A DNA stretch of 64,000 nt from Nitrobacteraceae bacterium AZCC 1564 (GTDB taxonomy: Bacteria > Pseudomonadota > Alphaproteobacteria > Rhizobiales > Xanthobacteraceae): NCBI GenBank assembly GCA_036924835.1, contig JBAGRR010000001.1, positions 5,781,001 through 5,845,000 of the forward strand, written 5' to 3'. A model generated the notes under the pieces. The model was not told the origin of the DNA. It was given only the letters and a program-made list of their open reading frames with translations, and did not search any database. This document shows, piece after piece, positions 7,510 through 15,723 of the stretch. Within the stretch, counting starts at the first letter, position 1. Each line of letters opens with the position of its first letter. The position numbers and the translations under genes were made by a program.

Positions 7510-7728
7510 AGCGCGTTTTCGAGGGAAGTGGCTACCTAGTGGTCCGATTTTAACGTTCGCTTCCCATCTCAGTAGGCACTCTTGCGAACATTAGAATCAA
7601 AGTACCACTAGCGAATATATCATTTGAGTGGAGCTTAAGGATTTGACGTTCGCATCACGAATTCGCGGCAAGCACGGGGCGAACGTCAAATCCTTAAGCT
7701 CCACTCGTTCGCGTGAAGAAAACGCGTC
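7510..7728. repeat. GCGTTTTC dispersed repeat split by a type K module
   Basis: AGCGCGTTTTCGAGGGAAGT (from 7510) and GTTCGCGTGAAGAAAACGCG (7707-7726) are the two sides of an imperfect palindrome, GCGTTTTC...GAAAACGC. The two sides are separated by the complete K1-K2 hairpin pair at 7536-7706. From memory, an uninterrupted version of this palindrome is common in Bradyrhizobium-group genomes, where the two sides are almost adjacent; that comparison is not from this window. The half copy at 2484 is the same repeat. Confidence 0.5.
7536..7706 (-). mobile_element. bipartite CTAG hairpin module, types K1-K2
   Basis: Hairpin K1 (7536-7611) starts and ends with CTAG; its arms are imperfect (AACGTTCGC with GCGAACATT). 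Hairpin K2 (7626-7706) has a perfect 28-bp inverted repeat (7626-7653 with 7679-7706) around a 25-base loop; its outer ends read GAGTGGAGC and GCTCCACTC. The 14-base linker CGAATATATCATTT joins them. It lies in the intergenic space between the 59-aa ORF and the 3' end of the CorC-type gene. No coding capacity. Confidence 0.8.
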
Positions 7729-7764
7729 AAACAAGAACTGAGAGCTCCGGTTCTGATTCAAGCT

Positions 7765-9066
7765 TCAGGCCGCACGCCTTGGTGATTTGAGCCTGCTCGC
7801 CATCAGCTTGTCGATGCGGCGGCCGTCGAGGTCGACGACCTCGATGCGCCAGCCGTTATAGTCGAAGCTGTCACCCACGGAGGGGATGGCTCCGAAGTGC
7901 TGGAGCGTGAAGCCAGCAAGCGTGTGGTAACCCCGCGAGGCGGGAATTGGAATTGACAGGAGGTCGCCGAATTCGTCGACCGGCATCCACCCCGACAACA
8001 GATACGATCCGTCCTGACGACGCACCGCTGCCTGTTCTGCAGGACCTTCTTCGGTGTGGAAGCTTCCAACGATGGATTCCATGATGTCCGCCGTCGTCAC
8101 GACGCCTTCGAAGCTTCCATACTCGTCATGGACCAGGCCCATGTGCACGGGCGAGTGTTTCAGGATCGTCAGCACGTCACGCGCATCCGCCGACATCGGT
8201 ATGACAGGTGCCTCGCGAATAAGGCTTTTGATGTTGGGTTCGTTGCCCGCCAGATACGCATCAAGAAGGTCCTTAGCCTGGATAATCCCGAGCGGTCGGT
8301 CGCGATCTTCTTCATAGACTGGAAGCCGCGAATGCGGATTGTTTCGGAATGTCTCACGTATGACCTCCGGCGGGTCGGTGAGATCGATCATGTTGACTTC
8401 ATGCCGTGGCGTCATGATCGCGCCGACAGGCCGATCGCCGAGGCGCAGAACACCGGCTATCATTTCCTTTTCGCCGGGCTCCAGGACACCTGCATTTTCC
8501 GCCTCCGCAATCAGGTTGCGGATTTCGTCTTCGGAAACCTTGTCATTGGCCTCGCCATGCTGGCCGAGCAGAGCCAGCAACGCCTTGCCGGAGAGATCGA
8601 GCAGCCAGACGACAGGAGAAGATATCTTCGCCAGCAAGGTCATGGCGGGTGCAACTCTCACCGCGATCGCTTCCGGATCCCGTAACGCAATCTGCTTCGG
8701 CACCAGTTCGCCGATAATCAATGATCCATAGGTGATGGCGGTGACGACCATGCCGACGCCAATCGCGTCGGCAAAGCCTGGCGAAACGCCGAGATCAAGG
8801 AGCCACTGGGTCAGGCGCTGGCCGAGCGTTGCTCCGGAGATCGCGCCGGACAAGACGCCAACCAGCGTAATGCCGACCTGGACCGTGGAGAGGAATTTCC
8901 CGGGATCAGAGGCAAGGGCCAGGGCGCGGCGGGAGCCAGTGATTTTTTTTTCGACCAGGACAGCAAGCCGCGCCGGGCGGGAGGAGACAATTGCCAATTC
9001 GGACATTGCCAAGAGGCCATTAATGACGATCAGAACGATGACCGTCGCAAGTTCGAAGGCTAACAT
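7765..9066 (-). CDS. CorC/HlyC-type membrane protein (DUF21-CBS-CorC_C)
   Basis: 433 residues. Order of parts: an N-terminal DUF21 (CNNM) transmembrane domain with four hydrophobic segments (first ELATVIVLIVINGLLAMSEL, residues 4-23), two CBS repeats (about 210-330; MTPRHEVNMIDL, HSRLPVYEEDRDRPLGII, MSADARDVLTIL), and a C-terminal CorC_HlyC transporter-associated domain (RQDGSYLLSGWMPVDEF, YHTLAGFTLQHFGAIP). Such proteins are annotated as hemolysins, but related members are implicated in Mg2+/Co2+ efflux. The fold is sure, the transported ion is not. The gene is monocistronic and flanked by hairpin modules on both sides. Confidence 0.9.
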   Translation of the reverse strand: MLAFELATVIVLIVINGLLAMSELAIVSSRPARLAVLVEKKITGSRRALALASDPGKFLSTVQVGITLVGVLSGAISGATLGQRLTQWLLDLGVSPGFADAIGVGMVVTAITYGSLIIGELVPKQIALRDPEAIAVRVAPAMTLLAKISSPVVWLLDLSGKALLALLGQHGEANDKVSEDEIRNLIAEAENAGVLEPGEKEMIAGVLRLGDRPVGAIMTPRHEVNMIDLTDPPEVIRETFRNNPHSRLPVYEEDRDRPLGIIQAKDLLDAYLAGNEPNIKSLIREAPVIPMSADARDVLTILKHSPVHMGLVHDEYGSFEGVVTTADIMESIVGSFHTEEGPAEQAAVRRQDGSYLLSGWMPVDEFGDLLSIPIPASRGYHTLAGFTLQHFGAIPSVGDSFDYNGWRIEVVDLDGRRIDKLMASRLKSPRRAA

Positions 9067-9097
9067 GGCGTTGTCGTTCAGCTCCTGGAACTGTTAC

Positions 9098-9265
9098 CTA
9101 GCGCGCTGGATTTGACGTTCGTACCAGTACTGTGGCGAGCCCTCAGTACGAACGTCAAATCCAAAAAGCGCACTAGCTTCATAGAGTTGCCAGTGTCCCT
9201 CTGGTTCTAACGTTCGCAAACGAGAGTGCTGCAGCGTGATGCGAACGTTAGAACCGGGACACTAG
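9098..9265 (+). mobile_element. bipartite CTAG hairpin module, types D1-A1
   Basis: Hairpin D1 (9098-9176): CTAG ends, inner arms GGATTTGACGTTCGTA and TACGAACGTCAAATCC. Linker CTTCATAGAGTTG (9177-9189). Hairpin A1 (9190-9265): opens with a mutated CCAG, arms GGTTCTAACGTTCGCA and TGCGAACGTTAGAACC, closes with CTAG. It fills most of the 337-base gap between the divergent CorC-type and VWA genes; a second copy of the same pair lies at 58769-59264 in the opposite orientation. Confidence 0.85.
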
Positions 9266-9403
9266 CTCAAATATATAGGCAGAACGCGCTGGATGGCATG
9301 GCCGTTTCCCGAAAATAGGCGGATTTGGCCCGATATCGCCGGGTCTTATCGTTGTCCTTCCCGGTGCTCCTCCCACATTTAGACGGTTCACGGTGAGTTT
9401 TCG

Positions 9404-10141
9404 ATGACGCGCGACCCGACCAATCCAAAATCCGACGTGAGCCCAGCAGGCGCGACGCCGACCGAGGTCAGGTCTTCCGCCTCGGACATCGCGGCTTTCG
9501 TCAAAAAGGCACGGTCGATGGCGCACAGTCAGGCCCATACCGGGCGGCTGATCTTCGCCCTCGACGCCACCATGAGTCGGCAACCCACCTGGGATATGGC
9601 CTGCCAGCTTCAGGCGGACATGTTTCGTGAAGCCGGCCGTATCGGCGGGCTTCACGTGCGGCTGGTCTATTATCGTGGCCTGAGTGAATGCCGCGCCAGC
9701 CCTTGGATATCCGACACCGCGAAACTCTCCAAGCTCATGAGCAAGATTCAATGTCAGGGAGGGCATACCCAACTTGGCCGTGTGCTGTCCGATGCTAGGC
9801 GCGAAGCGGCGGCATCCGGTGTACGGGCCGTCGTCTTCGTTGGCGATGCGATGGAAGAACAGCTCGATGCGCTTTGCGCCACTGCAGGTGAACTGGGTCT
9901 GCTTAAAGTGCCATGTTTCATGTTTCAGGAGGGTCTCGATCCAACCGCCGAGACGGCGTTTCGCGAGATCGCCCGGCTGACAGGGGGCGCGTGGTGCCGT
10001 TTCGATACAGGGTCAGCGGCGCAGTTGCGCGAACTGCTGAGAGCGGCGGCGGCCTATGCGTCAGGCGGCCGCGATGCATTGATGAGGCTCGCGAAAAACA
10101 CGTCGGGCGCGGCAATGTTGCTCGAGCAGATGAAGGCCTGA
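9404..10141 (+). CDS. VWA (von Willebrand factor A) domain protein
   Basis: 245 residues, cytoplasmic (no signal peptide). After a variable N-terminus of about 45 residues, the VWA core begins GRLIFALDATMSRQPTWD, which carries a MIDAS-like D-x-T-x-S at about residues 53-57. The core continues with VRLVYYRG, CQGGHTQLGRVL (the MIDAS threonine region) and VVFVGDAMEE. The protein probably mediates metal-dependent protein binding. It is followed after 127 bases by a membrane DnaJ-like gene on the same strand. Conserved pairing of these two would suggest a common chaperone-related role, but that is inference. Confidence 0.75.
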   Translation: MTRDPTNPKSDVSPAGATPTEVRSSASDIAAFVKKARSMAHSQAHTGRLIFALDATMSRQPTWDMACQLQADMFREAGRIGGLHVRLVYYRGLSECRASPWISDTAKLSKLMSKIQCQGGHTQLGRVLSDARREAAASGVRAVVFVGDAMEEQLDALCATAGELGLLKVPCFMFQEGLDPTAETAFREIARLTGGAWCRFDTGSAAQLRELLRAAAAYASGGRDALMRLAKNTSGAAMLLEQMKA

Positions 10142-10268
10142 ACGACGGCCTAAACGCCTGCCGGACGCGGCAAAAATTCGCAGATATCCGCGCTTACCAA
10201 ACCACGCTAGAGTTCTAGATCAACCGGCGCCGGTAAACGATGATTCAACCTGAGAATGACCTGATCCC

Positions 10269-11003
10269 ATGCCGACCCTGATCGCTGGTATTGTTGCCGT
10301 AGTGCTGCTCTACACGGCGCTCAATGTCATCAAGGGGGCCGATCCCAAGTGGCTGGCCAAGATCGTCAGGGGCGGTGGCGGCGTGCTTACGCTCGCGGCT
10401 GCGGCCTTTGTGGGAGCGAAGGGCGAGCTCGCCGTCGCGATTCCACTCGCCGTTTTCGGTGCAGGTTTGCTGGGCTGGTCGCCGTTCGGTGCGCAGCTTG
10501 GGTCTGCCTGGGGCAACTATGGCCCGCAGGCGTGGAAATCACAGGGGCAGAAGTCCCAGGTACGATCGCAGTTTATCGAGATGACTCTCGACCACGACAC
10601 CGGAGCGCTTCACGGACTGATTATTGCCGGACCCGAAGCGGGGCGCGCGCTGGACGAATTCACGCTCGGCGAACTCATCACGCTGGCGAGGAGCTTCGAC
10701 GCGGAGAGCTGGTCCCTTCTGGAAGGTTATCTGGACCGCCGGTTTCCCGCTTGGCGTGAGAACGCGCAGGGCGCAGGGGCAGGCGGGCGTGGAAGCGAGG
10801 ATCGCCGCGCGACGCCGAGCGGCAAAATGACGGCGGACGAGGCTTATCAGATCCTTGGCTTGAAGCCCGGAGCGGGGCGCGAGGAAATCAGCCGCGCTCA
10901 CCGCGGGCTCATGAAGAAACTCCATCCCGACCAAGGGGGCTCGACGTATCTCGCCGCCCGTGTGAACGAGGCCAAGGACACTCTTCTTCGCAATCATCGC
11001 TGA
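10269..11003 (+). CDS. membrane-anchored J-domain protein (DnaJ/Pam18-like)
   Basis: 244 residues. N-terminal hydrophobic segment (ILIAGIVAVVLLYTALNVI-like, residues 3-20), a second hydrophobic stretch (VLTLAAAAFVGAKGELAVAI), then a linker and a C-terminal J domain (about 185-244). The J domain has AYQILGLKPGAGREEISRAH and the HPD tripeptide in KLHPDQGGS, required to stimulate Hsp70 ATPase. The J domain at the extreme C-terminus with an N-terminal anchor resembles Pam18/Tim14 and the bacterial DjlA-like type III J proteins. The Hsp70 partner (DnaK) is not in the window. A 251-base gap to the next gene follows and holds one inverted repeat (11209). Confidence 0.82.
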   Translation: MPTLIAGIVAVVLLYTALNVIKGADPKWLAKIVRGGGGVLTLAAAAFVGAKGELAVAIPLAVFGAGLLGWSPFGAQLGSAWGNYGPQAWKSQGQKSQVRSQFIEMTLDHDTGALHGLIIAGPEAGRALDEFTLGELITLARSFDAESWSLLEGYLDRRFPAWRENAQGAGAGGRGSEDRRATPSGKMTADEAYQILGLKPGAGREEISRAHRGLMKKLHPDQGGSTYLAARVNEAKDTLLRNHR

Positions 11004-11208
11004 CTCCAGCACGCAACATCACGCCACAAACTGCGAGCAGCCGATCCTTCTCTGTGTTGAAGCCCCCTGTGGACGCCCGCCATTGTCCGGCGTGTTCGAT
11101 TCCACGATTAAGGTTTTAGAGACCAAATCTTGAAAAATGGTTTTCACTGAAATTTTTGAAGCGGAGTCTTTGATAGCCGGTGGCTCTTATCGCGCTTCGA
11201 CTGTCTCG

Positions 11209-11236
11209 GCCATCACGGCAGCAAATCCGTGATGGC
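11209..11236. repeat. intergenic inverted repeat
   Basis: GCCATCACGG (11209-11218) and CCGTGATGGC (11227-11236) form a perfect 10-bp stem with an 8-base loop between the convergent DnaJ-like and carboxypeptidase genes. No T-run follows on either strand, so termination is only possible, not shown. Confidence 0.45.
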
Positions 11237-11254
11237 GAACTCATCAGGTGGCCA

Positions 11255-13261
11255 TCAGTTTCTGATGGCGATGCAGGAAATCTCCGAGCGCTTCAGTGAG
11301 CGGCATGCGGCTTCAGCAGAGTTCTGGTCGAGACCCGCGAAGCGTGCGCGATAAAACGTCTTGCTGCCCTTCGAAACGGCCTCGGTGAATGGATCGGCGT
11401 CGCTCAACAGCTTGCTGGCACCACGCGCAGCATCCAGGCGCTGGCGGGCTTCGCTTTCGCTGTCGAGGGCGCCGACCTGGATGATCCAGCCGCTACGCAC
11501 AACGGGCTTGGCGGGCGCCGGGCTCGGCTGTGTGACGCGTACCGGCTGAGGCTGCTGGGCGGGCTGCATGGCGGCCTGCTGCTGAAGCGGTTGTTGTTGC
11601 GGGATCGAGGCGGTCTGGAGGGCGGCAGCCTGAGCCGCGAGGGTCGTTGGAGGTGCGCCGCGCGCCGGATCGGCAGACGTCGCGGAATGAGAGGGATGAA
11701 TAGGAGCGCCGATGACGACCTGGCCAATACCGTTGTTGGTGGTTGGCGGTGCAGGAAGCGGGGCGGGGAATTCGCTTCGCGATTGCGCGGAGGCGACAGC
11801 CCAAGGCTCAGAACGAGGCTCAGAACGCACGTCGTTCTTGGCTTCGGCCTTTGTTTCGATTTTAGCTTCAGTCTTTGCTGCGTAGGCGCGAGCGAGGGCG
11901 GCCCGTGCGGCTTCCTCCATATCAGGTTTGCGTGGTTCGGGAGCCGGGTTGGTTGCGACAGGAGCCGGCACAGGCGCAGTTGGCGCGGCCGAGGCGACCT
12001 TCGTTTGTCCCATACGCACCTGAACCGTCTTCACGCGGACCGGCGTCATCGGCTCGGCTGAACCTGGAATGGCGCCAAATGACTGGGGGGAAATGACGCC
12101 GCTGGTGAGCGGCGCAGGAGCGGGCTTCTCTTCTTGGGCTTGAGCCTGTGGAGTTGTCGCAGGCTGGGCGGACGGCACGGGCGCGCGCGGCGTCGGCAGT
12201 GGAACAGGTTCAGAAGTTATGGCCGCCAGTTGCATGCCACCCTGGGCCTGAGCCGCCGGAGCAGGCCGCGCTTGACTGGTCGTCTTGATCTCATCGTCGT
12301 CGTTCGCAGCATCGTTGCTGCGCGCATCTGCAACCTTGATTTCGCTGCTGCCGCGTTCGGTGATGGCGGCAACGGTGCGGCGGGTGGACGCTTCGTCGAC
12401 ATGCTCGGCGAGCAGGTTGCGCATGATGGCGTCGCGCGATCCGGCGCTGCGGCCGCCCATGACCACGCCGACGAGGAAACGATTGCCGCGCTTCATGGAG
12501 GTCACGAGATTGAAGCCGGAAGAGCGCGTGTAGCCGGTCTTGATGCCATCGACGCCTTCAACACGCCCGAGCAGGTGGTTGTGGTTGCGGATAACTTTTC
12601 CGCGGAAGGTAAAGGCGGCTGTCGAGAAGTAGCGATAGTATTTCGGGAAGCGATCTTGGATGGCGCGGCCGAGTGTCGACTGATCGCGAGCGGTGGTGAC
12701 CTGATCGTCGTCCGGCAGGCCGGATGCGTTCCTGTACACCGTCTTGCTCATGCCAAGCGCACGCGCCTTGCGCGTCATCATCTTGGCGAATTCATCTTCG
12801 CTGCCGCCGATGGCTTCTGCGATCACGACAGCGGCGTCGTTGGCGGAGCGGGTGACGAGCCCCTTGATCGCGTCTTCGACGCGAATGGTCTGGCCGGGGC
12901 GCAGGCCGAGTTTTGTCGGCGCTTGTTGGGATGCGTGCTCCGAAACATCCATCGGGGTGTCGAGCTTGATCTTGCCGCTCTCAAGGCGCTCGAACAGCAT
13001 GTAGAGCGTCATGATCTTGGTGAGCGAGGCCGGGTGGCGCAGACCATCAGCGCTGCTGGCCTGTAGCGTGGCGCCAGAGTTGGCGTCGACGATGATCGAG
13101 GAGAAGGCCGGGCTGTAGCTTGAGACGGCGGCGCGATGGCGATGGCGGCGGCGCGCGTCGGCTGTATCGGTGGTGGCCATCACCGCCACCGAGATCGTGG
13201 CAACGCCGAGCAGGCACAAACGAAGCGTGCGTGATGACGCCGACGATTTGACCCCAAGCAT
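11255..13261 (-). CDS. D-alanyl-D-alanine carboxypeptidase (S11) with SPOR domain
   Basis: 668 residues. Signal peptide (RTLRLCLLGVATISVAVMA, residues 10-28). The penicillin-binding fold carries SLTKIM (SxxK with nucleophilic Ser, about residue 80), SANDAAV (SxN, about 138) and KTGYT (KTG, about 240). A long Pro/Ala/Gln-rich spacer (about 330-590) leads to a C-terminal SPOR domain beginning GWIIQVGALDSESEARQRL, which binds denuded glycan at the septum. This is a periplasmic peptidoglycan-trimming enzyme of the DacF/DacC type, about twice normal PBP5 length because of the spacer and SPOR. Monocistronic. Confidence 0.92.
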   Translation of the reverse strand: MLGVKSSASSRTLRLCLLGVATISVAVMATTDTADARRRHRHRAAVSSYSPAFSSIIVDANSGATLQASSADGLRHPASLTKIMTLYMLFERLESGKIKLDTPMDVSEHASQQAPTKLGLRPGQTIRVEDAIKGLVTRSANDAAVVIAEAIGGSEDEFAKMMTRKARALGMSKTVYRNASGLPDDDQVTTARDQSTLGRAIQDRFPKYYRYFSTAAFTFRGKVIRNHNHLLGRVEGVDGIKTGYTRSSGFNLVTSMKRGNRFLVGVVMGGRSAGSRDAIMRNLLAEHVDEASTRRTVAAITERGSSEIKVADARSNDAANDDDEIKTTSQARPAPAAQAQGGMQLAAITSEPVPLPTPRAPVPSAQPATTPQAQAQEEKPAPAPLTSGVISPQSFGAIPGSAEPMTPVRVKTVQVRMGQTKVASAAPTAPVPAPVATNPAPEPRKPDMEEAARAALARAYAAKTEAKIETKAEAKNDVRSEPRSEPWAVASAQSRSEFPAPLPAPPTTNNGIGQVVIGAPIHPSHSATSADPARGAPPTTLAAQAAALQTASIPQQQPLQQQAAMQPAQQPQPVRVTQPSPAPAKPVVRSGWIIQVGALDSESEARQRLDAARGASKLLSDADPFTEAVSKGSKTFYRARFAGLDQNSAEAACRSLKRSEISCIAIRN

Positions 13262-13545
13262 GTATTTCCCCGTCCGATTCCCTGTCTATTCGCCCCGTTC
13301 TGAGGCCAAATTTTGGTCCGATCTGGCCCGAATTTCGCGGCCAGATTGGTCCATGCGAGATTGTCGCTCGGTGCTTTATCGCAGCATTCTTTGCGATGCG
13401 GCTAAGGCTTTGGAGCTACGTTGCTTTTTCGCGCCCCTTCTGAGAACGCAATACAGCATAAGGAATCAAAGTAGGTCGGCCCGGTTTCCAAAAAGTTAAG
13501 TAAGCGTTTCGGGAACCTACGGGATTTGTCTCAGATTTAAGTACG

Positions 13546-13560
13546 TTGTGCGACGCACAA
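13546..13560. promoter_or_regulatory. palindrome, possible PhaR operator
   Basis: TTGTGCGACGCACAA is a perfect 7+1+7 palindrome containing TGC-N3-GCA, the core reported for PhaR, the repressor of phasin genes. A related half site, TTGTGCGGTGC, lies inside the promoter spacer at 13576-13586. It lies immediately upstream of the phasin -35 box. Assignment to PhaR is inference from the neighbouring phasin gene. Confidence 0.45.
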
Positions 13561-13565
13561 GATTC

Positions 13566-13594
13566 TTGACGTTTATTGTGCGGTGCGATATATG
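13566..13594 (+). promoter_or_regulatory. sigma-70 type promoter of the phasin gene
   Basis: TTGACG (13566-13571), a 17-base spacer, and TATATG (13589-13594). The spacing is optimal and the gene starts 68 bases further on. The 400-base gap 13262-13661 between the divergent carboxypeptidase and phasin genes otherwise holds no gene. Confidence 0.65.
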
Positions 13595-13661
13595 GGCGGT
13601 GTGGTTAGGGAGCCGGGGATACCCGGTAGGTCACTTCATCAGGTCTGGGAAAGGAAATACT

Positions 13662-14003
13662 GTGGTTAAAGTTGAAGAGCTTCAGCAGTACGGCAAAGAG
13701 CAATTCGATGCCGCCGTGGCGTCTGCCAATACCTTCTCGAGCGGCTTTCAGGCGATCGCGACCGCCTACAGCGACTACACCAAGAAGTCGTTTGAAGATA
13801 CCAAGTCCTTTGTCGAGAAGCTTGCGAGCGTGAAGTCGTTCGACAAGGCTCTCGAAGCACAGTCGGAATATGCGAAGACCGCTTACGACACCTTCATTGC
13901 GGAATCGCAGAAGATCAGCGAACTCTACAGCGACATGGCCAAGCAGGCCTATAAGCCTTTCGAAGGTCTGGTCGCAAAGCTGACCCCGACTACCACTCAC
14001 TAA
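13662..14003 (+). CDS. phasin family protein
   Basis: 113 residues, almost entirely helical and amphipathic, with the phasin-type core YGKEQFDAAVASANTFSSGF, AIATAYSDYTKKSFEDTKSF and ESQKISELYSDMAKQAYKPF. Phasins coat polyhydroxyalkanoate granules and control their size and number. The start is GTG 13662 (reads MVKVEELQQY) with AAAGGAAA upstream; longer starts would extend through the promoter. It has its own promoter (13566), a candidate PhaR operator (13546), and a strong terminator (14041), so it is monocistronic and probably highly expressed. Confidence 0.85.
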   Translation: MVKVEELQQYGKEQFDAAVASANTFSSGFQAIATAYSDYTKKSFEDTKSFVEKLASVKSFDKALEAQSEYAKTAYDTFIAESQKISELYSDMAKQAYKPFEGLVAKLTPTTTH

Positions 14004-14040
14004 TTAGAAAATTGTTCGACGGCTCTCTGCCAGAAGAACA

Positions 14041-14069
14041 AAAGCCCGGCCGTAAGGCCGGGCTTTTTT
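14041..14069 (+). terminator. Rho-independent terminator after the phasin gene
   Basis: AAAGCCCGGCC (14041-14051) and GGCCGGGCTTT (14056-14066) pair perfectly around GTAA, followed by further Ts. It is symmetrical enough to serve the convergent TadG-like gene as well. Confidence 0.92.
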
Positions 14070-14091
14070 ATTGCCTGAGTGAGGCGAGGGA

Positions 14092-15723
14092 TTATCTGGC
14101 GACGCGCAGTTTCGTCAAAGACGCGCCGATTTGTGCGAACGCCTTACCGATACCGCTTTCATCTTTCACCGAGAAGAAGTGATCGGTTTTTTGATCGCTC
14201 GCGCAATAGCTCATGACGTCGGACGTCGCGGTGCCGTCGGTATTGACCTGGATTGTGTAGATTTCGATCCCGGCGGCTTTGGCGTTGTCGCAGAGCAATT
14301 TTTGCCGGCCGTCGATTGTTCTCGCATCGGTGCTGTAGCGGTTTTGAGTGTTGTCGCCGTCGGACAGCAGGATCACAATTCTGTTGTACTTGTAATTGGC
14401 ATCCTCCGCCTGCGCCGGAAGCGGATCTTGCTGAAGCAATGACAACCAGCCCCAGGCCATGCCAATTCCCTGGTTGGTATTGCCGACCGCCTTCATGTTG
14501 TCGATCTGTGTTTTCAGATCCCCCCACTTGTCGCTCATCGCCATCACCGGCAACGTGCAAAGGGAATACTGTTCGGCGTAGAACAGTTTTTCCGCCGTCG
14601 TCGGCGCGTCAGATTTCGTGTCCCAGTCCTTGTTTCGGTCGGTCACGCAACCGTTCCACGTGCTGTGCGGTGTCGCGGTTGGCGTATTTAGTTCCCGCCA
14701 GACGTGGTCGTAACCCGTGATCTGTGTACATGTCTTGCTGCTGCCACTGCCGGTGCACGTGCAATTCGGGAGGTTGCTGCAACTATTAACTGGCTTTAAT
14801 CGCGGGTTGCTTGTGTAGCAGCCGTTGTAGTAGACCGAGCCTCTCGCACTGTTGAATTTGCCGCTATCGATGCTTGGACAAATGTAGCCAGTCGATGGAA
14901 TTTTATCGGTTTTATTCGAGTTGAGTGTTGGGCTCTCCGTGCACGTATAGCCAAACTTCTGATCTCTGGACTTCGTAGTCGGCAGGTCGAACGGACAGTC
15001 AGAGCCTGGTCCGATGCTGGACCAGTTGGATGGCTTGACGAAATTCGGTGGTTCTGCCTCCCAGTCAGTCCAGTCAATCCAGGATGCGCCGTAGTTGCTG
15101 GGATTGGCGTTGACGTCCTTGGAGAACGGGATGATCGAAATGAGAACATCTCCCGGATTGCTGGACGTCTTGCTGAGCGTGTCGATCAGGCCCTTTGCTG
15201 CGGTTTGCATAGAACTCAACTTGCCGTCTCTATCCATCGAACCCGTGTTGTCCAGAGACAGCGCCACGCGCATCTTGGTTGAGCCCCAGACCGTGGTCGA
15301 ACTGGCGCCGAAGTCGAGCGTTGGATAACCAGCGATGTATAGAAAATCGGTCGGCAGGGAGCCGGACCCCGTCATGACGATCTTCGAACCGTCGGCGCCG
15401 CTTTTCGTGTAGGTGACAGTCACGCTGACGTTTTGCGCACTGGCATCTTGATAAAGCGCCCTGAAATACTGTTCACCCCTCGTCTGGATTTCGTTTTCGG
15501 GAATGCTGGCGGCGTCCTTGGAAATCATCAGAGCGGCACCATCGAGCGCCGCCTGCATATTGGTCCGCGAGTTGTTCGCGCGCGTGTAGTCGACGGCGGC
15601 GCCGACGGCGAGCAACATTGGCACCAGCGAGAAGGCAAATATCACTGCGACGTTGCCGTCTTTGGCGCTGCGGAAATTCGTAGCGCGCCGCAGGATCCGA
15701 TTTAAAGGCGATACGTCACTCAT
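14092..15723 (-). CDS. TadG-like pilus-assembly family protein with VWA domain
   Basis: 543 residues. N-terminal Tad/TadE-like segment: GNVAVIFAFSLVPMLLAVGAAVDYTR (about residues 23-48, one transmembrane helix) followed by NMQAALDGAALMISKDA. After a beta-rich stretch, a VWA domain opens with RVALSLDNTGSM (D-x-T-x-S MIDAS, about residues 153-164) and continues to VILLSDGDNTQNR. A cysteine-rich insert (about 240-340, with a CSNLPNCTCTGSGSSKTC segment) interrupts the VWA region. TadG proteins belong to Flp-pilus loci, but no tad genes are near. It is probably an exported, membrane-anchored protein. The gap 15724-16357 to clpS (634 bases) holds nothing I can support beyond promoters. Confidence 0.8.
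   Translation of the reverse strand: MSDVSPLNRILRRATNFRSAKDGNVAVIFAFSLVPMLLAVGAAVDYTRANNSRTNMQAALDGAALMISKDAASIPENEIQTRGEQYFRALYQDASAQNVSVTVTYTKSGADGSKIVMTGSGSLPTDFLYIAGYPTLDFGASSTTVWGSTKMRVALSLDNTGSMDRDGKLSSMQTAAKGLIDTLSKTSSNPGDVLISIIPFSKDVNANPSNYGASWIDWTDWEAEPPNFVKPSNWSSIGPGSDCPFDLPTTKSRDQKFGYTCTESPTLNSNKTDKIPSTGYICPSIDSGKFNSARGSVYYNGCYTSNPRLKPVNSCSNLPNCTCTGSGSSKTCTQITGYDHVWRELNTPTATPHSTWNGCVTDRNKDWDTKSDAPTTAEKLFYAEQYSLCTLPVMAMSDKWGDLKTQIDNMKAVGNTNQGIGMAWGWLSLLQQDPLPAQAEDANYKYNRIVILLSDGDNTQNRYSTDARTIDGRQKLLCDNAKAAGIEIYTIQVNTDGTATSDVMSYCASDQKTDHFFSVKDESGIGKAFAQIGASLTKLRVAR

Noticed and set aside
7536-7706. CRISPR array or REP/ERIC-type repeat as explanation for the hairpins
   Set aside because: There are no regularly spaced identical repeats with unique spacers, and the elements are scattered singly or in pairs. 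The ends (CTAG) and sizes do not match ERIC or the enterobacterial REP consensus that I know.
12134-13066. 310-codon open frame on the plus strand opposite the carboxypeptidase gene
   Set aside because: Lies entirely within the S11 peptidase coding region and shows no family motif.
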